Shown: positions 1 through 10,979 of the stretch, one piece after another | Layout: each line of letters opens with the position of its first letter | Position numbering within the stretch: position 1 is the stretch's first letter | Source: F22 sp963678855 | GTDB lineage: Bacteria > Bacteroidota > Bacteroidia > Bacteroidales > Bacteroidaceae | Assembly (NCBI GenBank): GCA_963678855.1 | Contig: OY787448.1 | Location: 2,046,001-2,110,000, forward strand | Direction: 5' to 3' | Length of the DNA: 64,000 nucleotides | Notes under the pieces: generated by a model | What the model was told of the DNA's origin: nothing | Databases searched by the model: none | What the model saw: only the letters and a program-made list of their open reading frames with translations | Translations under genes and position numbers: made by a program

Positions 1-417
1 TTTGTGTTCATTGCTTCATTGGCAGCTATGGGGCATGCTTTACGTTTCGTGCTGATGCATTATGTGCATTTAGATATTGCAACGTCTTCTTTGTTTGCCG
101 CTTTACTAATAGGTTTTAGCAGTGTGCCTTTTGCTCATATATGTCACTGTCCATGCACGGTGTTGTATATACCTGCTTTGCTACCTATGATTCCTGGTAA
201 GTTTGCTTATACAACATTGTTTAGTATGATGATGTTCTTGCAAAATATGGGAGAAAAGGCTCATCGAGATATTTATATGGATGAGTTCTTCTCCAACGGT
301 ATAGTCACTGTATCTGTTGTGTTTTTATTGGCCGTAGGGTCTACGCTTCCTGGTTTCTTATTGCCTCGTGGTGTGTATAGTATGACTAGACACATGAAGA
401 GGAGTCAAATAAAATAA
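1..417 (+). CDS. Threonine/serine exporter, YjjB/ThrE_2 family, 3' part
   Basis: The reading frame is open through the left edge, so the true start lies outside the window; the GTG at 4 is probably internal. The roughly 138 visible residues align by eye with E. coli YjjB: a GH-x-x-R-x-x-L-M segment near the start, an alanine/leucine-rich helix, and the marker IPALLPMIPGKFAYT around residues 56-70, followed by a final hydrophobic helix that ends in basic residues. The family (about 155-165 aa) is a small inner-membrane protein that normally works with a larger DUF1212 half to export threonine or serine; that half would be expected just upstream. Nineteen bases separate it from the nitroreductase gene, so they may be co-transcribed. 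The family call is solid; the substrate is inferred. Confidence 0.8.
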   Translation, partial: FVFIASLAAMGHALRFVLMHYVHLDIATSSLFAALLIGFSSVPFAHICHCPCTVLYIPALLPMIPGKFAYTTLFSMMMFLQNMGEKAHRDIYMDEFFSNGIVTVSVVFLLAVGSTLPGFLLPRGVYSMTRHMKRSQIK

Positions 418-435
418 TCAAATAAAATAATTGAT

Positions 436-1107
436 ATGTCTAATCCAAAACCATTCAATGTCTTTAAGCTATTGAGCCTAGTTCTAGCTGTTGCTTTAGT
501 TGCTGTGTTGGTCATGCATGCCACTCAGTCATCAGAAAAAGCAGTTGTGTCTTCTGATACGACTGTGTCTTCTTTGTCTGCTTCTGAGCAAGTATATAAG
601 AATATAATGAACAGAAAGAGTGTGCGTCGTTACACTGATCAAGCTGTAAGCAAGGAGCAAGTTGATACTTTACTTCGTGCTGCCATGGCTGCACCTACAG
701 CTGTTAATCGTCAGCCTTGGGCTTTTGTTGTGATTGATAAAGTAGAGATCTTGAAAGCACTGGCAGAGCAGTTGCCTTATGCTAAAATGATAGCTAAAGC
801 TCCTGTGTGCATCATAGTGTGTGGCGATTTAAATAAAACATTTAAATCTGACGGAGCTGTAGATTATTGGGCTTTTGATTGTAGTGCAGCGACTGAAAAT
901 ATGTTGTTACAAGCAGAAGCTATGGGACTTGGTGCTGTATGGACAGCTTTGTATCCAGAGAATGATAGAGTGCAATTAGTGAAAAATATGTTGAATATTC
1001 CAGATCATCTTATACCGATGGCTGCTATTCCTATTGGATACCCAAGTGGTCATGAGATGCCTAAGAATAAATATAAGGTGGAGAATGTATTCTATAATCA
1101 GTTTTAA
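436..1107 (+). CDS. Membrane-anchored nitroreductase family protein
   Basis: An FMN-dependent nitroreductase fold of about 170 residues (51-223) follows an N-terminal hydrophobic anchor at about 12-28. Visible family signs are the NRKSVRRYTDQ segment (59-69, FMN phosphate contacts), the APTAVNRQPWAF segment (86-97) and the GLGAVWTALYPE segment near the C terminus. Most nitroreductases are cytosolic and soluble; here Lys residues lie before the anchor, which by the positive-inside rule places the enzyme domain outside the inner membrane. No lipobox cysteine is present, so it is an uncleaved anchor or a weak signal peptide. The next gene codes for a membrane FMN/CxxxCP protein and may be its electron donor. 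The substrate cannot be read from sequence. Confidence 0.85.
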   Translation: MSNPKPFNVFKLLSLVLAVALVAVLVMHATQSSEKAVVSSDTTVSSLSASEQVYKNIMNRKSVRRYTDQAVSKEQVDTLLRAAMAAPTAVNRQPWAFVVIDKVEILKALAEQLPYAKMIAKAPVCIIVCGDLNKTFKSDGAVDYWAFDCSAATENMLLQAEAMGLGAVWTALYPENDRVQLVKNMLNIPDHLIPMAAIPIGYPSGHEMPKNKYKVENVFYNQF

Positions 1108-1164
1108 TAATGAGATACTACTGGGGCGTGATAGACTCGGGTGTAGAAAGAATTGAATAGTTTA

Positions 1165-2376
1165 ATGAAGATAGTAGAACATATTTTGAGTATATTGGTT
1201 GTTGTTGTTGTATTAATGGCAGCAGCCGTATCGCGTGATCAGCGTATTTTTGGAAAAGAGACAACTGACATAGTCCATGATTTAACCAGTGCATCACGTG
1301 AAACAAATGCAGATGTAGCGGAGAGTACTAATATCCCACCAGCACCGACAAAAAAAGAATTGAAAGCTTTAGGTGTGCCTAAAAATGCATCTCTTCAGAT
1401 GGTCAATCGTGATGGACAATGGCAGCTCTCTACAGGTGGATTTATTTTTTCGTCGTCTATAACTGGGCGAAAAATAGTGGGGTATTCTGGACCAACTCCC
1501 CTATATATTTATTTGATTGACGGTAAGATATCTCAAGTTATCGGAGCTGAAAATGATGAAACACCTAGTTTTTGGAGAAGGGTAGAGAGACGTCATCTTC
1601 TTTCTTCTTGGAATGGCTTAACTCCTGATGAGGCTAGAGAACAAAAGGTTGATGTGGTCTCAGGGGCAACTTTCTCTTCGTCAGCTGTTATTGCTAATAT
1701 GCAGCAAACATTGCCTTTGATGACATCTAAAAACTTAGAACCTGTGTCAAATATGCGCTTCGATTGGAGTCTGAAAAATATTGCTGCGTTGCTAGTCATG
1801 CTTTTTGGATTGTTGTGTGCGACGGTATGGAAAAAGAAAAGTTCAATTTTACGTATTATTCAGTTGACATTGAATTTCTTTGTTTTGGGGCTATGGACAG
1901 GTAGTTTCTTGTCTTTATCATTGTTGATTGGATGGATGTCTAACGGTTGGAATATAGCGACTGTTTTTGTGTTAATAATCGCCCTTTTATTTGCGCTCTT
2001 GATGCCCTTCTTCGGGAAGAAAACATACTATTGTACGCATGTCTGTCCTTTAGGAGCTGCCCAAGAATTAGCCGGAAAAATTGGTCCTAAAAAGATCAGA
2101 ATATCTCCATATTGGATGAAAGTACTTAGGCAAACACGTAAGGGGATAACTGTATTTTTATTGGCTTCTATGTGGGTAGGCGTTGGTTTTGATTGGATGC
2201 ATTACGAGGCATTTTCTGCGTTCTTGTTTTCTCCAACTACAATGACTGTATCAAGTGTTGTTGCGTTGATGTTGGCTGTCGCTTTTATTGCTTTATCTTT
2301 AATTATTACTAGGCCTTATTGTCGCTTTGTATGCCCTACTGGTATGCTGCTGACATTGACGCAAGAAGATAAGTAG
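1165..2376 (+). CDS. FMN-binding domain membrane protein with two CxxxCP motifs (NosR/NapH-like)
   Basis: Order of parts, numbered from the ATG at 1165: N-terminal membrane helix (about 8-22); periplasmic FMN-binding domain (about 70-185) with the SGATFSS motif at 166-172, whose Thr169 is the expected site for covalent FMN attachment by ApbE; then about five membrane helices. A CTHVCPLG motif (Cys290, Cys294) and a CRFVCPTG motif (Cys386, Cys390) lie at helix borders, as in NosR/NapH proteins. The protein stops just after the second motif, so the C-terminal ferredoxin domain of NosR is missing. A TTG at 1153 is in frame and would add four residues; the ATG is preferred. The likely role is passing electrons across the inner membrane to a periplasmic acceptor, possibly the nitroreductase encoded upstream. 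Confidence 0.8.
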   Translation: MKIVEHILSILVVVVVLMAAAVSRDQRIFGKETTDIVHDLTSASRETNADVAESTNIPPAPTKKELKALGVPKNASLQMVNRDGQWQLSTGGFIFSSSITGRKIVGYSGPTPLYIYLIDGKISQVIGAENDETPSFWRRVERRHLLSSWNGLTPDEAREQKVDVVSGATFSSSAVIANMQQTLPLMTSKNLEPVSNMRFDWSLKNIAALLVMLFGLLCATVWKKKSSILRIIQLTLNFFVLGLWTGSFLSLSLLIGWMSNGWNIATVFVLIIALLFALLMPFFGKKTYYCTHVCPLGAAQELAGKIGPKKIRISPYWMKVLRQTRKGITVFLLASMWVGVGFDWMHYEAFSAFLFSPTTMTVSSVVALMLAVAFIALSLIITRPYCRFVCPTGMLLTLTQEDK

Positions 2377-2547
2377 ATCGTGTTCTGTTAAAGCGATAAT
2401 TATTTACGATAATTGTCCCCGCATTGTCTTTATATGTCTTAGCAAGAGACTCGAAATATGGGGGGGTAGTATAATGTTGACTGTTCATTCGTTGAACGCT
2501 TTCAATTCAAAATAACAATAGAATTATAATCTTATAAATATCAGAAA

Positions 2548-4497
2548 ATGAACAAGCTTTTTATTATTTTAAATTGTATTTTTTTCTTCTCTCTAGGATC
2601 TTATGCGGGCAATATTCAGATAAATAGCCCTGATAAAAACCTAGTAGTAAATATTAATTTGAACGTGTTGGGAGAGCCTTATTATAATGTATCTTATAAA
2701 GGCCAACAAATGATAGAAGATTCTCCTCTGGGAATGGTGACTAATATTAGTGATTTCAGCAAAAACTTGAAATTGGTAGATAAAAAAGAATCTTACATAA
2801 ATAAATATTATACGGAAAATCGTATTAAAAAAAGTACGGTTAACTATCAGGCTAACGAGGTAATATGTGATTATGAAACTCCCAATAAAGAAAAGATAAG
2901 TATTATATTTCTTGTGAGCAATAACGATATTGCTTTTAAATATTCCTTGGCTCAGAATGGTGAGACAGCTCGTTGCATTGTAGAAAAAGAACTCACTGGG
3001 TTTCGATTTCCCTCTTTTAGCACAACTTTTCTCACTCCACAGGCAACACCAATGATCGGGTGGATGAAGACCAAGCCAAGTTATGAAGAAGAGTACGTTC
3101 CCGATGAACCTATCTGTACTCCATCCAAATACAGTATCGGATATACTTTTCCAGCATTATTTCATATAGGAGATAACGGCTGGGTTTTAATCTCCGAAAC
3201 AGGAGTGAGTAGCTTATACTGTGGAAGTAAACTAAGTGAAGCTAGCAAAAATGGTATTTATACGGTTGTTTTTCCAGAAGAAGGAGAAAACAACGGAATA
3301 GGGAATGCTTGTCCTGCTATCCCATTGCCAGGAGAAACACCATGGCGCACTATTACTGTTGCTGACAATTTGCAACCAATTGTAGAAACTACTATTTCTT
3401 TCGATGTAGTCGATCCCTTATATAAACCTTCTCAAGAGTATAAATTCGGACGTTCAACCTGGAGCTGGCTCGAATGGCAGGACGGAAGCATTAATTATGA
3501 CGATCAGAAAAAGTTTGTCGATTTGTCCGCTCAGTTAGGTTATGAATTTGTATTGGTTGATAACTGGTGGGACACCCGTATAGGACGTGATAGAGTAGAG
3601 GAACTGTCTAAATACGCCATGTCGAAGAATGTTAACCTCTGTTTATGGTACAATTCTAATGGTTTCTGGAATGACGCTCCACAAGGACCTAAAAACTGTA
3701 TGTCTACATCTGTTGCCCGTAAAAAAGAAATGGCATGGATGAAGAGCATTGGGATAAAAGGCATAAAAGTCGATTTCTTTGGTGGAGATAAGCAAGAAAC
3801 GATGAAACTTTATGAAGGTATCCTGTCTGATGCCAATGATTTCGGTTTAGTCGTTATTTTTCATGGTTGTACATTACCTCGCGGGTGGGAACGTATGTAT
3901 CCTAATTTTGTGTCTAGTGAAGCGGTCTTGGCTTCCGAAAACCTGATATTTACACAACATGCCAATGATACGGAGGCATACAATGCTTGTCTGCACCCTT
4001 TTATCAGAAATAGTGTTGCTTCCATGGATTTTGGGCCCGTATTGCTAAATAAGCGTCATAATAGAGAAAACAATGGAGGGACTATTCGTAAAACTACTGA
4101 AATTTTCCAGTTGGCTACGGCTGTCCTATTCCAGAGTCCAGTACAGAATTTCGGGATAACGCCTAATAATATGACTGATTACCCTACCTTCGTGATCGAC
4201 TTTATGAAAAAAGTGCCTACTATATGGGACGAAACAGTTTTTATAGACGGTTATCCTGGCAAATATGTAGTGTTGGCACGCCGTCATGCCGATAGGTGGT
4301 TTGTCGTAGGAATAAATGCCGAAAAGCAAGTAAAAGAATTGAAATTAAAGCTTCCGATGTTGTCAGGAAAGCCAGTATACATCTATTCCGACAAGAGCGA
4401 TCGTTCTCCTCAGATACAGCAATCCACACTAAATACCAGTGGAGAGATAATATTGTCTATTGAACCAGAAGGTGGAGTTATAATAACAAGCAAATAA
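2548..4497 (+). CDS. Secreted glycoside hydrolase family 97, retaining alpha-galactosidase type
   Basis: A signal peptide (1-20, ending SYA) precedes the GH97 N-terminal beta-sandwich (about 25-285), a TIM barrel starting near GRSTWSW (301-307) and a C-terminal beta domain. The length, 649 aa, fits the shorter GH97 branch (BtGal97b, about 660 aa) rather than SusB (738 aa). In the barrel, GIKGIKVDFFGGD (402-414) carries Asp409 at the place of the retaining nucleophile; inverting SusB-type enzymes have Gly there. Glu464 in ASENL is 55 residues further on, the same spacing as nucleophile to acid/base in BtGal97b, with Glu458 as the alternative. No SusC/SusD pair or sugar regulator is adjacent in the window, so this is an orphan enzyme. 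Exact substrate is inferred. Confidence 0.9.
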   Translation: MNKLFIILNCIFFFSLGSYAGNIQINSPDKNLVVNINLNVLGEPYYNVSYKGQQMIEDSPLGMVTNISDFSKNLKLVDKKESYINKYYTENRIKKSTVNYQANEVICDYETPNKEKISIIFLVSNNDIAFKYSLAQNGETARCIVEKELTGFRFPSFSTTFLTPQATPMIGWMKTKPSYEEEYVPDEPICTPSKYSIGYTFPALFHIGDNGWVLISETGVSSLYCGSKLSEASKNGIYTVVFPEEGENNGIGNACPAIPLPGETPWRTITVADNLQPIVETTISFDVVDPLYKPSQEYKFGRSTWSWLEWQDGSINYDDQKKFVDLSAQLGYEFVLVDNWWDTRIGRDRVEELSKYAMSKNVNLCLWYNSNGFWNDAPQGPKNCMSTSVARKKEMAWMKSIGIKGIKVDFFGGDKQETMKLYEGILSDANDFGLVVIFHGCTLPRGWERMYPNFVSSEAVLASENLIFTQHANDTEAYNACLHPFIRNSVASMDFGPVLLNKRHNRENNGGTIRKTTEIFQLATAVLFQSPVQNFGITPNNMTDYPTFVIDFMKKVPTIWDETVFIDGYPGKYVVLARRHADRWFVVGINAEKQVKELKLKLPMLSGKPVYIYSDKSDRSPQIQQSTLNTSGEIILSIEPEGGVIITSK

Positions 4498-4500
4498 ATA

Positions 4501-4660
4501 ATGATAATGGAAAAATACTTACTAATACTTTGTGTTGTTCCGTTGTTTTGCTTTGTCACTCTTACTGTTTAGGAATACAGATGCGGATCTGTCGAGAAAG
4601 TTTTTATGGGGTATTACTTACTTCAAAGGCAGTGATGTTCCAGGCTATCGCAATGCTTAG
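4501..4660 (+). pseudogene. Possible decayed gene remnant (signal peptide plus short tail)
   Basis: Two bases after the GH97 stop, an ATG opens a 23-codon frame that reads like a signal peptide (MIMEKYLLILCVVPLFCFV) and ends in TAG at 4570-4572. Shifting frame at about 4571 gives a hydrophilic stretch of 29 codons (RNTDADLSRKFLW then GITYFKGSDVPGYRNA) that ends in TAG at 4658-4660. This looks like the two ends of a secreted-protein gene left after internal deletion and frameshift. I cannot name the parent family, and chance is not excluded. Confidence 0.3.
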
Positions 4661-4849
4661 ATTTTTTATACTATAAATATACCGAGTATTAGTGAAATAC
4701 AAAAGAATGCATGATGAAAAGTCATTGATTAAATTTTGAGGCTATGCGGATAATTGTTATATATATAATGTGTACAGCCTCTATTTTCTACACCAGTCGT
4801 CTTTTTATGTTAAACGTGTGTTTTTTCTGCATATTTCTTTCTGATTTCC
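4661..4849. other. AT-rich spacer without a recognised gene
   Basis: Between the remnant and the first rRNA promoter I see no open frame with coding character and no hairpin with a U-tract. The segment is AT-rich and may serve as upstream sequence for the rRNA promoters. Confidence 0.4.
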
Positions 4850-4880
4850 TTGCGGGACTCGATTAAATGCACTACTTTTG
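4850..4880 (+). promoter_or_regulatory. rRNA operon promoter P1
   Basis: TTG at 4850-4852, a 20-base spacer, then TACTTTTG at 4873-4880 match the Bacteroides primary sigma consensus (TTTG, 19-21 bases, TAnnTTTG). It lies about 440 bp upstream of mature 16S. Confidence 0.7.
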
Positions 4881-5018
4881 CATCCGCAATCAGAAACGAG
4901 GGTATTGCAGAGTGGTGTTAAAACGCTCGAGAATGGCTCTAGTTTTGCGATAGCTTGCTTAGATTAAGCTTTTTGAAATTTACTTCAAAAATTTATTTCA
5001 AAACTTTCTGCTCGATTA

Positions 5019-5050
5019 TTTGGAGCTTAAGAATAAAGCTTGTATCTTTG
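5019..5050 (+). promoter_or_regulatory. rRNA operon promoter P2
   Basis: TTTG at 5019-5022, a 20-base spacer and TATCTTTG at 5043-5050 form a perfect Bacteroides promoter. A/T-rich tracts (4975-5005) sit directly upstream like an UP element. A boxA-like sequence (TGTTCTTTGAAG, 5125-5136) follows in the leader, as expected for rRNA antitermination. Confidence 0.8.
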
Positions 5051-5317
5051 CATCCGCTTTCCGAAAGAAACAAGGTTTGCAACGGCGAACCGGCTACCAA
5101 CGAGGAGGCGAAAAAAAAGAAAAGTGTTCTTTGAAGATATTTACATAACAACAAGTAGTACAAGGCTATTATGATTTTATAATAGCAAAATTATTGAACC
5201 GTCAATTTTAAAGATTGAAACAGGTGTAATCCAATAACTTGTAATCAGGTCATCTTGATTAATCAGATCAACTTTGACAGCGCGCTTTTAGTGTGTCTGT
5301 CGTTAAATAATATTTTT

Positions 5318-6839
<1,522 letters not shown>

Positions 6840-6991
6840 TGGAGAGATGACTAAGACCTATTTTAGGTGTCAAGTTGATTATACTTGTAATCGGTTTAAT
6901 GATTACTTGTACTCTTGCTTGTTGTTGTGTTAAACATATAAGAGAAAGTATGAAGCTGAGTGCCACTTACTACAGCAGATTATTTTGAACT

Positions 6992-7065
6992 AGTCCTATA
7001 GCTCAGTTGGTTAGAGCGCTACACTGATAATGTAGAGGTCCGCAGTTCAAATCTGCGTGGGACTA
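6992..7065 (+). tRNA. tRNA-Ile (GAT)
   Basis: A 74-base cloverleaf in the 16S-23S spacer. The acceptor arms AGTCCTA and TGGGACT pair over seven positions, the anticodon stem CTACA/TGTAG encloses the loop CTGATAA with anticodon GAT, and the T loop is TTCAAAT. CCA is not encoded. The first of the two classic spacer tRNAs. Confidence 0.97.
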
Positions 7066-7069
7066 CTTT

Positions 7070-7143
7070 GGGGGATTAGCTCAGCTGGCTAGAGCACCTG
7101 CCTTGCACGCAGGGGGTCATCGGTTCGAATCCGATATTCTCCA
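7070..7143 (+). tRNA. tRNA-Ala (TGC)
   Basis: A 74-base cloverleaf four bases after tRNA-Ile. Starting at 7070, the acceptor GGGGGAT pairs fully with ATTCTCC (with G-U pairs); starting at 7071 would create a mismatch. Anticodon stem CCTGC/GCAGG holds loop CTTGCAC, anticodon TGC; the T arm is ATCGG-TTCGAAT-CCGAT. CCA is not encoded. Confidence 0.97.
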
Positions 7144-7190
7144 CACCGAATAATTATCTTAATCAGCAATGATTAAAGGCGTTATTCAAT

Positions 7191-7205
7191 TTGATCTTTG
7201 ACATA
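7191..7205 (+). promoter_or_regulatory. boxA-like antitermination signal before 23S
   Basis: TTGATCTTTGACATA resembles rRNA boxA and echoes the leader copy at 5125-5136 (both contain TCTTTGA). The position between tRNA-Ala and 23S matches the usual second boxA. Based on resemblance only. Confidence 0.4.
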
Positions 7206-7305
7206 TTGTACAAACCAATTTTCTGTTATAAAATCAGTAATGATTTAATAACCGTAAAGTAACAAATTTATACGAGCGTTCTAGCAGTAATGCTAGAAAG
7301 TATAG

Positions 7306-10186
<2,881 letters not shown>

Positions 10187-10241
10187 GTGTATGTTTGTCA
10201 TTTTACAGTGAAAATGGTTTGTATTATATGTCTACCTTATT

Positions 10242-10350
<109 letters not shown>

Positions 10351-10360
10351 TTTTTTTGAA

Positions 10361-10392
10361 AGCCTTCGAGATGAATTTCTCGGAGGCTTTTG
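10361..10392 (+). terminator. rRNA operon terminator
   Basis: AGCCTTCGAG (10361-10370) pairs with CTCGGAGGCT (10379-10388) in a 10-bp stem with one G-U pair and an 8-base loop, followed by TTTTG. A run of ten T bases also precedes the stem at 10348-10357. Confidence 0.85.
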
Positions 10393-10395
10393 TTA

Positions 10396-10500
10396 TTTAT
10401 GCAGGGGTATGTGTAATAGAAGCACATACCAATTGTCATCAACTATGTTAGTTGTCAACATAATACACAGGGGTTATGCACAGGTAAGTGTATAACCCTT
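10396..10500 (+). other. Gene-free segment with extra hairpins, one terminator-like
   Basis: GGTATGTG (10406-10413) and CACATACC (10423-10430) form a perfect 8-bp stem with a 9-base loop. GGGTTATGCAC (10471-10481) and GTGTATAACCC (10488-10498) form an 11-bp stem with one G-U pair and a 6-base loop, followed by TTTCTTTTTG, which would act as a second rho-independent terminator. Between them lies a weaker repeat (AACTA/TAGTT, 10441-10454). No coding character. Confidence 0.6.
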
Positions 10501-10585
10501 TCTTTTTGCACAGGGCATTGATCATGTATTTAAGTCCCAGCGTGTCTGTATTAAACAGTATATAATCTTTGTACTACTTATTATC

Positions 10586-10645
10586 AGTCGTCGTAGGCGT
10601 ACGTTGATATCAACGCAGGGGCACGATGATGTGCCTACGATGACT
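10586..10645. repeat. 60-base imperfect inverted repeat with central palindrome
   Basis: The arms 10586-10601 (AGTCGTCGTAGGCGTA) and 10630-10645 (TGTGCCTACGATGACT) can pair at all 16 positions in a plus-strand RNA, three of them G-U. Inside is the perfect 14-base palindrome CGTTGATATCAACG (10602-10615). No U-tract follows. It shares the opening TCAGTCGT and the GATATC core with the repeat at 10752-10838. Confidence 0.6.
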
Positions 10646-10754
10646 CACGGCATTTTATTGTCATCTTACATTCTACCCAATTAAGTTGTCATCCTCCTTA
10701 ACTTTGTATATGTCTTATCTAAGTAGGATACAATCTTTCTAAAGCTTGCCGTCA

Positions 10755-10838
10755 GTCGTTGTTCACCAACTTCGATATCAAAGTTCACGAACAACGACAT
10801 CGAAGTTCGCCAACAACGATATCAAAGTTCGCGTACTT
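10755..10838. repeat. Inverted repeat merged with three 22-base direct repeats
   Basis: GTCGTTGTTC (10755-10764) and GAACAACGAC (10789-10798) are a perfect 10-bp inverted repeat around AACTTCGATATCAAAGTT (10768-10785), itself a palindrome with one C/A mismatch. The right half runs into three 22-base units at 10773-10794, 10795-10816 and 10817-10838, each of the form CGAyATCrAAGTTCrC plus six variable bases. Neither spacers nor coding potential are present. Confidence 0.6.
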
Positions 10839-10927
10839 TGACTGGGAGTGTCCTATAGTCAACTGATATTGTACTTTGACAAGATATGATTACAGTAGAT
10901 AAAGTCGCATATGTGTAGGCGAAAAAA

Positions 10928-10954
10928 AAGAGACTCCAACTTGTGGAGTCTCTT
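10928..10954 (-). terminator. Terminator of the acyl-CoA ligase gene
   Basis: AAGAGACTCCA and TGGAGTCTCTT form a perfect 11-bp stem with a 5-base loop. On the minus strand it is followed by a T-run (A-run 10922-10929 on plus), placed 26 bases after the stop codon. Confidence 0.85.
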
Positions 10955-10979
10955 CTATATCCCATATAATGCTAGAGGG

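Noticed and set aside
10773..10838. CRISPR-like array
   Set aside because: The 22-base units abut without spacers and there are no cas genes in the window.
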